Positions 54,614 through 63,714 of a DNA stretch of 64,000 nt are shown piece by piece; within the stretch, counting starts at the first letter, position 1, and the number at the start of each line of letters is the position of its first letter. Both the position numbers and the translations under genes were made by a program. The DNA is from an uncultured Lachnospiraceae bacterium (GTDB lineage: Bacteria > Bacillota > Clostridia > Lachnospirales > Lachnospiraceae), in the NCBI GenBank assembly GCA_910585005.1, contig CAJUCN010000009.1, positions 62,001-126,000 of the forward strand. Reading direction: 5' to 3'. The notes under the pieces are model-generated. The model was not told the DNA's origin and ran no database searches. It worked only from the letters and a program-made list of their open reading frames with translations.

Positions 54614-54671
54614 CTTCCTTTTCCTTTCTGCTTATGCGCCATTTTCCATCATAATCCATAACAACATTTTT

Positions 54672-54700
54672 ATTATAGCCGTTGTGAAACCTGATGTCTA
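54672..54700 (-). promoter_or_regulatory. sigma-A type promoter of gatCAB
   Basis: Minus strand: TAGACA, 17 bp, TATAAT, about 60 bp before the gatC start. It is shared gap with the divergent lipase gene. Confidence 0.75.
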
Positions 54701-54806
54701 TACTTTTCCTTTTTCCTGTGCTACACTGTATTTAGACCTCACAGAATCTGATTTTAGACACATGAGGAATCCGAACCTGAAAATACGGAAAGAAGGAAAT
54801 TCCACA

Positions 54807-56147
54807 ATGATATTACTTCCCCACCTGATCCTGTTGCTTGTATCCATCTACCACAATCTGTCTACGCACAAGTTTACCATGATCTCCCTCATGGTTTCTC
54901 TGGTTCTGGTCTATATAGCCGCCTGCACCTGTTTCCATATTATGCCCCTGATATCGGCCCGGGTTTCTTCCCTGCGGCTGAAAATCCTACAGGGCGGAAA
55001 ATATTTGCTAAAATTCTGCTTTTACAGTATTTTGTCACAGATTGCTTTTTACCTTATCATGTCATGGATCGGCTGGGATTTTCTCCCTCAGGACGAAAGC
55101 GGTATCGTCATCCTATTGATTGACCTTATTTTTTGCTGTGTACATATTTATTTATTTTTGCTAAATGCCTGCTTACGCATCATCCTCACCTGCCGAAGCC
55201 TTGGCGTTTTAAAGCGGCTTCTAATCATTCTTGGACTGTGGATTCCCCTTATCAATCTTTTCCTTCTGCATTATCTCGGAAAAAAGGCCCAGGAAGAAAT
55301 AGACCAGGAGGTCTGCCGGTTTGAAAACCGCAAAGAACGGGATGGAAAAATGATCTGCGCCACCAAATATCCCCTGGTAATGCTCCACGGAATCGGTTTC
55401 CGGGATCTGCAATACTTTAACTATTGGGGCCGGATTCCCAAAGAACTGGTCAGAAATGGCGCTCTAGTCTACTATGGCCATCAGGAGGCTTGGGGGACTA
55501 TTGAAAACAATGCTGCCGCCATTAAGTCTACCATCGAAAAAGTCATGGAAGAAAACCACTGCGATAAGGTCAACCTTATCGCACATTCCAAAGGCGGCCT
55601 TGACGCCCGTTATCTGATCCGCGGCCTTTTTATGGAAGACCATATAGCATCCCTGACCACCATATCAACGCCTCACCACGGCTCAGAGCTGTTAAATATT
55701 TTAAACAAACTGCCTGATAAGATTTATTGCCTGATCTCTTCGTTGATCGACATGAATTATAAAAAACTGGGAGACACCGCCCCTGACTGCTATCATGCCA
55801 GTAAACAGCTTGCTCCTTCCTTTTGCCAGGAGTTTAACGAAAAGTACCCTGATTCGCCTAAGGTTTACTACCAAAGCTATGCCTCCTGTGTAAAAAGCAC
55901 ATTGGGCGACAGTCTCCTTACTATTCCCAACCTGTTGATGTATTTTGCAGGAGCGTCCAAAAATGACGGTCTTGTCACCATTGAGTCCGCCAAATGGGGC
56001 CATTTCAAAAAAGCCTTTGTCAGCGCCGGAAGACGGGGAATCTCCCACGGTGATATGATCGATTTAAAGAGGGAAGACTATAAAGGGTTTGACGTCATCG
56101 AGGCTTATGTGGAAATCGTTAAGGAATTAAAAGAAATGGGCTTTTAA
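54807..56147 (+). CDS. Membrane-anchored lipase/esterase (alpha/beta hydrolase)
   Basis: About 446 residues. The N-terminal 170 residues hold four or five hydrophobic helices (first MILLPHLILLLVSIYHNL), then a lipase domain from about 185. It has the oxyanion/lid start YPLVMLHGIGFRDLQYFNYWGRIP, the nucleophile elbow LIAHSKGGLDARY (HSKGG, Ser as nucleophile), STPHHGSE and a late GISHGDMID with the likely His. I start at 54807 behind AAAGAAGGAAATT; the longer reading to 54525 overlaps gatC and is unlikely. The combination with a multi-helix membrane domain is unusual for this lipase type. Confidence 0.82.
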   Translation: MILLPHLILLLVSIYHNLSTHKFTMISLMVSLVLVYIAACTCFHIMPLISARVSSLRLKILQGGKYLLKFCFYSILSQIAFYLIMSWIGWDFLPQDESGIVILLIDLIFCCVHIYLFLLNACLRIILTCRSLGVLKRLLIILGLWIPLINLFLLHYLGKKAQEEIDQEVCRFENRKERDGKMICATKYPLVMLHGIGFRDLQYFNYWGRIPKELVRNGALVYYGHQEAWGTIENNAAAIKSTIEKVMEENHCDKVNLIAHSKGGLDARYLIRGLFMEDHIASLTTISTPHHGSELLNILNKLPDKIYCLISSLIDMNYKKLGDTAPDCYHASKQLAPSFCQEFNEKYPDSPKVYYQSYASCVKSTLGDSLLTIPNLLMYFAGASKNDGLVTIESAKWGHFKKAFVSAGRRGISHGDMIDLKREDYKGFDVIEAYVEIVKELKEMGF

Positions 56148-56164
56148 TTCCCTAACGGCTATAT

Positions 56165-58402
56165 TTATTCCACTTTATCCATTTCATCCAGCCATCTAAT
56201 GGTGTCCTCATTCAAGTAACATCCAATATCGGAAAACTGCTGATAAGAAAGCTTATTGCCTTGCTTCAGGTAAACATCCAGACACCTTTCTCCATCCTCC
56301 GCGTCCAGGTAAATCAAAAGCTCTTTTAACACGTCAAAATCCAAAGAGCCTTCCATATTCTCCACCAGTCTCAAAAGATCCGGCGAACTGACATAATAAA
56401 CCAAAACATCCACGATCTCTTCACCGGTAAAAGGCTTCATTGTTCCCTTTTCCACTGCATCCGACAAATATTTCCCCACCTCTGCATTTCCGTATATGAT
56501 CAGATCGCTAATCTGCTCTATGGTAAGATCCGCACCACTGTCAAACAATATTTTTGCACATTCTGAAAGATCCTCGTCTTTCATGTAGGGCAGCGCATCC
56601 ATAAATCTGGAAATGTTTCTGTCCCCTCTGCGGAATTCATCGCAAAGCATCTCTGCGGCTTCATCCGTATCTGATGTAAATAACTTCAAAATATTTTTAT
56701 GATTCTGATCTCCAAACCGAAGCTTCAGGCTTTTTATTTTCGCTCCCTGACCTACAATTTTTACCACATTCCGTCCTTCCGTCAGGGAGATGGCAACGCT
56801 CTTTTGGACTGGCTCATCTTTTTCCAGTTCAGAAAGCACAGTGACTTTGCCGTCCGCTCCCACATGAACCAGCTTCATTTTGCCAGATAAAAGCGTGACC
56901 TCAAAGTCCAGCGTTTGCGTAAATCCTTTTTTCGCATATAGGATTTCATAAGTGTCTGAACCATTTAAAAACAGCCCTTTACAGTCAACATTCCCCCCAT
57001 TTCCCGTGTAATTGTAAGCATGCCATATGTCATGGATATCCGCTCCTGCAATCATCTGGTCATCCTCGTACAAATTCCATGACTCCCCATGGGTATCAAC
57101 AAAAACATTTTGGGAAAGAAACAGGTCAAGGCTGTCAAAATCACCCAAAAGCACATCGCCCAAATTTCCCCACATCTCTCCAAGACCATCCCATACATCA
57201 TTTACCGCTTCCCCAAAACGATCCCAAAAAGACACATATCCTGCCGCTATCGTATCCCAGCCAGAGACATACCCTCCTGCCATCATTTGCCCAAACTCAT
57301 GATTTTCCCTACGTCCCTTGCCATTTTGGGCGCCAACAGCTCCCGCTATTAAGAAAATCAGGGCAAAAAGGAAGGCGGAAAGCATTGCTATGACTCTTTT
57401 TGTCTTTTTGTAATGACAAATGGCGCTAAGACGCTCCTTCAATGTATTTTTATCTTCAAGAAGCGTTGTGGAAAACACGCTTTTTCTAAAATCTATTTTA
57501 TGTTCCGCCGCATCAAGCAGTACATTCCCATAGGCTTTCCGCCCCTCCAAAGTAAGAACTTTCATAACTGCTTCATCACAGGCAAGTTCACAATCTACAT
57601 TTAATTTCCGTCCAACCAGATAAAGGTACGGGTTGAACCAATGGATACAAAGAACCGCCTGATACAGCCACTTATACCAAAGATCCTTCTTCTTATAATG
57701 AATCAACTCATGATGAAGGATCAGGGAAATGTCTTCCTGGAGGGTAATCCCCTTGGGAAGTACGATACAAGGATGAAAAAGCCCCATCATGATTGGGCCG
57801 GAAATCAAGGCGCTTTCGTACACCTTAATGTTCTTTTTTATACCAAGCCTTCTAAAAAGCCCGCCTGCCAGTTCCTGTACTTTTTCTTCCCCGATTTCCT
57901 CTCTGCCTGACCTCACATAAGCCGCAAACTTCCGGTAATTCCTCCATTTTATGGCGATTGCTGCAAAAACCCCTATGATCCAGATTCCTCCCAGATAAGA
58001 AAAAAACTTCCATACATTCCAGGATCCTGGCCTAATCCGGTTTCTTTCCCCTGCAATCACAGGATTACCCTTTTGCTGTAAATCCACCTCCATAGATTCT
58101 GACGGTTTTTCATCAAGCGGTTCTATCTGTGCGCCATGTAGTCCTTCCAAATCCCAACTCTTCCCATCGCTTAGGCTATGTGTCCCGATGCCCATATTTT
58201 CCGCGGCAAAAAGGCTTCCCACCAGATTGATCCCCAAACTAAAAGGAATAAGCAGGCGGACAATCATGACCAGCCACACATAATAATTCCATTTTTTTGA
58301 AAAAATCTTTTTTGTCAGCGGTCGGATGCACATAATTAAAATGCCGGTCAGCGTACCGGATAAAGAAAGTGACAAAACTGTCAAAAATACTTGATTTCCC
58401 AT
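56165..58402 (-). CDS. BlaR1/MecR1-type M56 metallopeptidase with atypical sensor region
   Basis: A 745-residue membrane protease paired with BlaI. The N-terminal half has the four-helix M56 module with the zinc motif HHELIHYKKKDLWYKW (HELIH) and the downstream NVDCELACDEAVM. The C-terminal half (about 355-745) is not the penicillin-binding sensor of BlaR1. It contains a Trp-rich segment (GWDTIAAGYVSFWDRFGEAVNDVWDGLG), a beta-sandwich-like part and helical repeats with LYMKDEDLS-type units (DALPYMKDEDLSECAKILFDSG). It starts 17 bp after blaI. The inducing signal is probably not a beta-lactam. Confidence 0.88.
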   Translation of the reverse strand: MGNQVFLTVLSLSLSGTLTGILIMCIRPLTKKIFSKKWNYYVWLVMIVRLLIPFSLGINLVGSLFAAENMGIGTHSLSDGKSWDLEGLHGAQIEPLDEKPSESMEVDLQQKGNPVIAGERNRIRPGSWNVWKFFSYLGGIWIIGVFAAIAIKWRNYRKFAAYVRSGREEIGEEKVQELAGGLFRRLGIKKNIKVYESALISGPIMMGLFHPCIVLPKGITLQEDISLILHHELIHYKKKDLWYKWLYQAVLCIHWFNPYLYLVGRKLNVDCELACDEAVMKVLTLEGRKAYGNVLLDAAEHKIDFRKSVFSTTLLEDKNTLKERLSAICHYKKTKRVIAMLSAFLFALIFLIAGAVGAQNGKGRRENHEFGQMMAGGYVSGWDTIAAGYVSFWDRFGEAVNDVWDGLGEMWGNLGDVLLGDFDSLDLFLSQNVFVDTHGESWNLYEDDQMIAGADIHDIWHAYNYTGNGGNVDCKGLFLNGSDTYEILYAKKGFTQTLDFEVTLLSGKMKLVHVGADGKVTVLSELEKDEPVQKSVAISLTEGRNVVKIVGQGAKIKSLKLRFGDQNHKNILKLFTSDTDEAAEMLCDEFRRGDRNISRFMDALPYMKDEDLSECAKILFDSGADLTIEQISDLIIYGNAEVGKYLSDAVEKGTMKPFTGEEIVDVLVYYVSSPDLLRLVENMEGSLDFDVLKELLIYLDAEDGERCLDVYLKQGNKLSYQQFSDIGCYLNEDTIRWLDEMDKVE

Positions 58403-58418
58403 TACTTCTCCCTCCTGC

Positions 58419-58790
58419 CTATATGTTCTGATGAAAGAAATCCCGTAATTCTTCTATTTCTTCTTTGGTCAACTGATCACTTGACACCAAAGCTGCCGCC
58501 AAATTTCTGGAACTCCCACTAAAAAACTTATCCACAAAACTTCTGGTTTCCCGCTGAATATACTCGTTCCGTCCAAGTACCGGATAATAGTAGTAAACAT
58601 CCCTTTTTTCCTGAATGATAATTTCCTTGTCTAAAAGCCGCCGGATCAAGGTGAGTACCGTAGTCCGTTCCCAGCCTTTCTTCTTATCCAACGCTGCCCG
58701 GATCTCAGATGCATTGATGGCTTTACCTGCCGCCCACAGCACTTCCAAAATTTCAAGCTCTGCATCGGAAACCGTATTTTTCTTTTCCAT
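58419..58790 (-). CDS. BlaI/MecI family transcriptional repressor
   Basis: A 123-residue winged-helix repressor: SDAELEILEVLWAAGKAINASEIRAALDKKKGWERTTVLTLIRRLLDKEIIIQEKRDVYYYYPVLGRNEY is the complete DNA-binding domain, and the C-terminal dimerisation tail follows. Repression is relieved when the partner M56 protease cleaves it. It starts behind AAGGAGGTTTAGGT. Two operator copies overlap its promoter, so blaI-blaR is autoregulated. Confidence 0.93.
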   Translation of the reverse strand: MEKKNTVSDAELEILEVLWAAGKAINASEIRAALDKKKGWERTTVLTLIRRLLDKEIIIQEKRDVYYYYPVLGRNEYIQRETRSFVDKFFSGSSRNLAAALVSSDQLTKEEIEELRDFFHQNI

Positions 58791-58806
58791 ACCTAAACCT
58801 CCTTGT

Positions 58807-58822
58807 GTTTACTTATGTAGAC
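58807..58822. promoter_or_regulatory. BlaI-type operator 1
   Basis: GTTTAC-TTAT-GTAGAC, an imperfect palindrome flanked by GT and AC that extends the symmetry. It lies between the -10 and the blaI Shine-Dalgarno. It shares both half-sites with operator 2. Confidence 0.75.
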
Positions 58823-58828
58823 ACTTTT

Positions 58829-58857
58829 AGTTTACAATCGTAGACACAAGATGTCAA
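58829..58857 (-). promoter_or_regulatory. Promoter of blaI-blaR
   Basis: Minus strand: TTGACA, 17 bp, TAAACT. The -10 and spacer are inside operator 2. Confidence 0.75.
58830..58845. promoter_or_regulatory. BlaI-type operator 2
   Basis: GTTTAC-AATC-GTAGAC, the same half-sites as operator 1 with a different 4-bp centre, 23 bp upstream. It covers the -10 and part of the spacer of the blaI promoter. Confidence 0.75.
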
Positions 58858-58896
58858 GAGATAACTGCAATTTTTCGATGAAGTGCCTGCTTGCAG

Positions 58897-60864
58897 TTAT
58901 TCCTTTCCCAACGCCAGGCATTTTACTTTTTTCACGGTCTTCCCTGCCGAATCCCTATAAGTTACAAAATATTCCATATCCCTGCCCACATGATCCTGCA
59001 AGCGGTCAATCCACAACTCTTCCGGGAAGAGATTTAACGACATTTCTGTCATTTTTATTTGATCCGTGATTGTCTTCTGTGATTCCAAATAACGCACATC
59101 ATACAGAAACCCTTCTGTTGACATATACTTTTCAACCACAATCTGGGTCAGTTCGTAGTCGCTGACTTTCTTGTCAGTGTTGATGTTCAATTGCGACAAA
59201 TATGTCAACGTCTTATCATATCCGGGATAAAGAAGACCTGACACATCCCCCTGGTTTTTGGTGGAAGCAAAGGTAAGCCTTCCCACCGGAATCTGCCGGC
59301 AGACTTCCTCAAAGGTAAGCTCCTCCAAATCCTGCTGGTAAGCTTTTAAAAAGTCCCGGCGTTCTTCCTCATCCAAATCCAGTGTATAGCTTTCCAAACC
59401 GTTTGTCCAACGAACCTCATAATACTTGAGAGAATCCATCCGAAAGGCTTCATAAGTCCCCCTCTTAAATCCTTCCTGGTCAAAAACCTCCCCGAAGCCC
59501 TCCAGCCCGCTCCCTGGAAACCGATATTTAAAATATTTTGTCCTGCCGTTTTGCAGCTCATATTTTACCAACGCCTCATAAGTCCTTTCCTCCACCAAAG
59601 GCGCACTATTGCCCTCATACCCAGTTATCAGCCCCAGCCAATCGTAAGCCCTGGAAAGCTCCTCCCCGGTAAGACACATATTCTCCAAAACCTGGCTGCT
59701 ATCATCGCCGCTGCCAAGATCTGTGAGCGCAATTGCCATAGATACCGTTTCTCTCTCCTTGGGAATCTGACTTCCCATTTTCCCCCAAAATAAAAAACCA
59801 CCAAGCACTACTGCCATCACCAGAAACTCCGCCAAAAGATTCCATTTGCCGGTAAAAAACTTTTTGGCATCAAAGGCGATCACCATATTCAACAGCCCAT
59901 GAATGACCGGCACTCCCATCACCAGGCTAATCACCATGACTACCACCGGGTTTCCCCCTGCTGAAAATACTTTTAACCCGCCTGTAAACCACAAAGCCGC
60001 AAGGATCCCACAACTATACCGTACCAGATGCTCTACAAAACGGAAGGTAAACATGCCGCTTTTTCGTTCCACCGGACGAATATTGAATATTACCAGGTTA
60101 ATGCAGAGCAAAATGCCTGTGCCCCCAATCATAACAAGCAGATATGATAAATGATCCCCCGCTTTCCAATTAACGCCATCCACATACTCTTTAACCCCTG
60201 CAGCATTTTCAAGAAGAGATAAGGGAGGAACGTACCTTTTTAACAGATCCAAAAATTCTGATCGATAAAAAGAAGGGCTTAGCGCTTCCAGCATTTTTTC
60301 GCTCAACCGGATACCCGCATCCGGCCCCAGCATCAAAAGCGCCAAAAGCCCTATCCTGTACCCTGTATTCTGAGCCAGAAAGAAAGCCAGCATAGAAAGG
60401 TTCATCACAAACAAAAAACCAACTATGAGAACAAGACATCCCATCCATACACAAAAAATGTTGTCTTCGTACTCACAATATCCCATAGAAAGGGAGATTT
60501 TAAAAAATAAAAACCTGCATAGAACCAATGGAACTGAAAAAATAAAGAAATTGTTTAAGATTCCCGCTGTAAATAATTGACTTCTTGTAAAAGGAATCCC
60601 AAAGTAAAGATCCGCCTTGGACTGTACATACAAAAAGCGGAATGCCCCCGCCCCCATGATCACGCCAAAAAGAATAGCAGAAAGAAAAAAAGAGGTGTTC
60701 CCCGCCCCCACATAAAAACTTCGTATCTCTCCTGCCGGTACAGCCTTTTTCATAGAAAACAACAGGCAAAACATACCAAGAACATACCAGGATGCTGCCA
60801 CAAACCCAAGCTTACTTTTCAAATCCTCCCTCAAAAGACCGGGAAACCTTTTCCATCCATCCAT
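58897..60864 (-). CDS. ABC transporter permease (DUF6449-type)
   Basis: A 655-residue membrane protein. About ten hydrophobic segments fall in residues 20-400 (ALFGVIMGAGAFRFLYVQSKADLYFGIPFTRSQLF is the ABC-2-like first loop). A soluble C-terminal region of about 250 residues follows, of the DUF6449 kind (QIPKERETVSMAIALTDLGSGDDSS...). The start is at 60864 behind GGGAGGAGAAATAAG, one base after the ATPase stop. It forms the membrane part of the exporter with the ATPase at 60866-61525. Substrate unknown. Confidence 0.85.
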   Translation of the reverse strand: MDGWKRFPGLLREDLKSKLGFVAASWYVLGMFCLLFSMKKAVPAGEIRSFYVGAGNTSFFLSAILFGVIMGAGAFRFLYVQSKADLYFGIPFTRSQLFTAGILNNFFIFSVPLVLCRFLFFKISLSMGYCEYEDNIFCVWMGCLVLIVGFLFVMNLSMLAFFLAQNTGYRIGLLALLMLGPDAGIRLSEKMLEALSPSFYRSEFLDLLKRYVPPLSLLENAAGVKEYVDGVNWKAGDHLSYLLVMIGGTGILLCINLVIFNIRPVERKSGMFTFRFVEHLVRYSCGILAALWFTGGLKVFSAGGNPVVVMVISLVMGVPVIHGLLNMVIAFDAKKFFTGKWNLLAEFLVMAVVLGGFLFWGKMGSQIPKERETVSMAIALTDLGSGDDSSQVLENMCLTGEELSRAYDWLGLITGYEGNSAPLVEERTYEALVKYELQNGRTKYFKYRFPGSGLEGFGEVFDQEGFKRGTYEAFRMDSLKYYEVRWTNGLESYTLDLDEEERRDFLKAYQQDLEELTFEEVCRQIPVGRLTFASTKNQGDVSGLLYPGYDKTLTYLSQLNINTDKKVSDYELTQIVVEKYMSTEGFLYDVRYLESQKTITDQIKMTEMSLNLFPEELWIDRLQDHVGRDMEYFVTYRDSAGKTVKKVKCLALGKE

Positions 60865-60865
60865 C

Positions 60866-61525
60866 TTATTTCTCCTCCCCAGCAAGCAGCATATCCCACT
60901 CCTTCTTAGACAAAATCTTTCCCCGGTGTAAAAATCCCTTTTGGGTACAAATTTTGTCCAGTTCTTCCAAATAATGGGAAACTATAAGAACCGTCAGTTT
61001 TCTCCCTTTGGCAGCGCTGGTCAAAAGGGCATTGACTTCCTGACGGATCTTGGGATCCAAACCGTCAAACACTTCATCACACAGAAGATACTTGGTATTT
61101 GCACAGATTGCGGCCGCTACAAACATTTGCTTTTTCATGCCCTTGGAAAAAGAATCCACCAGGGCGCTTTCGTTCAGGCCAAATTTTTCTAATAGGTAAC
61201 AGTACTCTTCCATGGCAAACCCAGGATAAAAATTCCGATAAAAGGATCCAATGGTGAGAGGCGTATCGTTTCTCTCATAATGCTGCCTGTCCGGCATATA
61301 AAATACATCCCTTTTGGCAGCCGCCTCCGAAACCTTTTTTCCGTCTATCCTTATCTCCCCTTCATCCGCCCGGTATACGCCGGCGATCAGCCTAAGAAGG
61401 GTACTTTTTCCCGCACCGTTTTCCCCCACCAGCCCATAAACGGCGCCGTCAGGGATCATCACCGTCACATGATCCAGGCAGATGAAATTTCCAAACCTTT
61501 TAGTTATGTCACAGACCTCTATCAT
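60866..61525 (-). CDS. ABC transporter ATP-binding protein
   Basis: A 219-residue ATPase. Walker A is GENGAGKSTLLRLIAG, the signature is degenerate (DSFSKGMKKQM in place of LSGGQ) as in the YtrB/YhcG exporter branch, and Walker B is YLLCDEVFDGLD. The ATG is an ATGA overlap with the aldolase stop behind GGAGGAGGAAGAGGC. The degenerate signature and adjacent DUF6449 permease fit antibiotic-sensing or lipid-export ABC systems more than nutrient import. Confidence 0.92.
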   Translation of the reverse strand: MIEVCDITKRFGNFICLDHVTVMIPDGAVYGLVGENGAGKSTLLRLIAGVYRADEGEIRIDGKKVSEAAAKRDVFYMPDRQHYERNDTPLTIGSFYRNFYPGFAMEEYCYLLEKFGLNESALVDSFSKGMKKQMFVAAAICANTKYLLCDEVFDGLDPKIRQEVNALLTSAAKGRKLTVLIVSHYLEELDKICTQKGFLHRGKILSKKEWDMLLAGEEK

Positions 61526-62232
61526 GCCTCTTCCTCCTCCGGTACGCTGGGGATGCCTCCTCTGGCAATTCCAAACTTCTCCCTCATAGCCAAAAGGCTT
61601 TCTATCTGCTGCTTTGTCAACCGATTCTGCTTTCCAATGACCTTTTCGGTCAACATAAGAATATTGGCATAATACTCCATAGATTCCAAACGGTAGTAGG
61701 CACTGTATGCATCTTCTGCCCAGGTCACCGCACCGTGATTTGCCAAAAGCACCCCGTTATGGGTGTGGCAATAAGGCGCAATCACTTCCGGTACCTCCTT
61801 AGAGCCCAGTTCCGCATAAGGCGCAACCGGTACATTCCCCAGCGTGATCACCGCTTCTGCAAGAACCGGCCTATCCAGTGGGATCCCCGCAATGGCAAAA
61901 CAAGTGCAGATAGGGGGATGGGCATGACAGACTGAGCGGATAGCCGGATTTTCCTGATAAGCCCGCAAATGCATTTTTAATTCCGAAGAGGGCCTGCAGT
62001 TTCCCTCCAGCACCTTCCCTTCCAGATCCACTTTCACAAGCATCTTCTTTTTCATAAATCCCTTGGATACTCCTGTCGGTGTGGCCCAAACTTCATTTTC
62101 GCCTGTACGGATGGAGATATTTCCGTCGTTTGCCGCAACGAAATTCCTCACATACATCCGCTGTCCAATATCCAAAATAGCTTTCTTAGCCTTTTTTTCC
62201 GATAAATAGTCCTGTTTTACTTTTTTTGACAT
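61522..62232 (-). CDS. Class II aldolase (FucA/Ald2/DrdA-like)
   Basis: Zinc-dependent aldolase of the adducin/L-fuculose-phosphate family, 236 aa. NFVAANDGNISIRTG, the substrate-phosphate loop TPTGVSKG, RPSSELKMHLRAY (catalytic Glu), HAHPPICTCFA and NHGAVTW (zinc His residues) are all present. In the same unit lies an mtnA-like isomerase, so the substrate may be 5-deoxyribulose-1-phosphate or methylthioribulose-1-phosphate, split to DHAP and an aldehyde. Fuculose-1-phosphate is the alternative; no fucose genes are nearby. Confidence 0.9.
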   Translation of the reverse strand: MSKKVKQDYLSEKKAKKAILDIGQRMYVRNFVAANDGNISIRTGENEVWATPTGVSKGFMKKKMLVKVDLEGKVLEGNCRPSSELKMHLRAYQENPAIRSVCHAHPPICTCFAIAGIPLDRPVLAEAVITLGNVPVAPYAELGSKEVPEVIAPYCHTHNGVLLANHGAVTWAEDAYSAYYRLESMEYYANILMLTEKVIGKQNRLTKQQIESLLAMREKFGIARGGIPSVPEEEEA

Positions 62233-62305
62233 ACCCCTTCCCTATTCCTTTCACATGTTCTTCCCATTTGTCATTTTCCCTATCTTTTGCCCACCGGTAC
62301 AATCG

Positions 62306-63655
62306 CTACACGATCTTGTGCCGCCGCACATAAATACAGTAATAGAGGATAAATAAAACTGACGTCACAATCCAGGTAAGCGGATAGCTGAACATGACCG
62401 TCTTCATATTGTTCCATACAGGTACCACTGCCAAAAGCCATCCGCTGCGTAAAAGACAGATTCCTCCAAAACTCAGCAGCATAGGAACCAGGGCGTCCCC
62501 CATCCCCCTAAGGGCGCCTGAAAAGATCTCCACACACACATAGGTAATATAAAAGGGCGCCAAAAACCGTATCATTCCCATGCCGATTGCCAACACTTCC
62601 TGATCCTTCGTAAACAGGCTAAGAAGATATTTTCCTCCTGGAAGCAGCATCCCGGTAATGGCAAGAGACGTGACTACTGTCATGCACAGACACTGACGCA
62701 CCCCGCTGCGTACCCGGCCATATAGGCCTGCCCCGTAATTTTGTCCTACAAAAGTGGTCACTGCAACTCCAAAGGAGCTGACCACCATCCAAAAAACAGA
62801 ATCTACTTTACTGTAGGCGGTCCAGGCTGCCACCGTACTTGTCCCAAAATAATTCACATCCGCCTGCACGATCATATTGGATAAAGAATAGGTCAACGTC
62901 TGTGCCCCTGCCGGCAAGCCGATAGAAAGGATCCTTTGAACCACCCACCTGTGAAAGCGGATCTCCTTAAAACGCATCCGGATCTCTTCCTCAAGGCGGC
63001 TTAAGGCAATGCACACCAATGCAGCGCTAAAAAGCTGGGATAAAATGGTGGCAAGAGCCACGCCAATGACCCCCATCCCTAAAACGATCACAAAGAAAAT
63101 ATCCAGCACAATATTTACCAGACAGCTTGCAATCAAAAAATATAAAGGCCGCTTTGAATCCCCCATGGCACGCAGAATGCCTGCTCCCATATTATAAACC
63201 AAATTCCCGATCATTCCACAAAAATAAATCCTGATATACACCACAGAATCCGTCATCGTCTCTGGCGGCGTATTCATCCACTCAAGGGCTGCCGGCGCCC
63301 AGATAAGGCCTAACGCCATGATAACCGCCCCTGCCACCACCGATACTGCAACTGCCGTGTGGATGGCTTCCCTGACCTGCTTTTTGCCGCCTCCGCCGTA
63401 AAATTGGGAGATCGTCACCGTAGCTCCCGCGGAGACTCCGGTAAAGAAGCCTACAAACAAGTTGACGATCATTGCCGCTGCCCCGCCCACTGCCGCTAAC
63501 GCTTCTTTTCCCACGAAACGTCCTACGATCACTGCATCCACCGTATTATATAGCTGCTGAAAAAAGGTGCCAAGAAGCAAGGGGAAAAAGAATAGCAGCA
63601 GTTGTTTCCAGATAACGCCTTCCGTAATTTTATGTTCATTTATGTTACGTTTCAT
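62306..63655 (-). CDS. MATE family efflux transporter
   Basis: Twelve-helix exporter, 449 aa, of the clostridial branch: KITEGVIWKQLLLFFFPLLLGTFFQQLYNTVDAVIVGRFVGKEALAAVGG, and in the second half SIGLPAGAQTLTYSLSNMIVQ with FVGQNYGAG. Base composition matches its neighbours, unlike the MATE gene at 9338-10669. It lies between the mtnA-like gene and the aldolase. Substrate unknown. The start follows AAGGATGATAAGTAC. Confidence 0.93.
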   Translation of the reverse strand: MKRNINEHKITEGVIWKQLLLFFFPLLLGTFFQQLYNTVDAVIVGRFVGKEALAAVGGAAAMIVNLFVGFFTGVSAGATVTISQFYGGGGKKQVREAIHTAVAVSVVAGAVIMALGLIWAPAALEWMNTPPETMTDSVVYIRIYFCGMIGNLVYNMGAGILRAMGDSKRPLYFLIASCLVNIVLDIFFVIVLGMGVIGVALATILSQLFSAALVCIALSRLEEEIRMRFKEIRFHRWVVQRILSIGLPAGAQTLTYSLSNMIVQADVNYFGTSTVAAWTAYSKVDSVFWMVVSSFGVAVTTFVGQNYGAGLYGRVRSGVRQCLCMTVVTSLAITGMLLPGGKYLLSLFTKDQEVLAIGMGMIRFLAPFYITYVCVEIFSGALRGMGDALVPMLLSFGGICLLRSGWLLAVVPVWNNMKTVMFSYPLTWIVTSVLFILYYCIYVRRHKIV

Positions 63656-63714
63656 GTACTTATCATCCTTATGTATCTTTTTCCTGTCATATCCACAGAT
63701 TTCCGTTCACCAAT

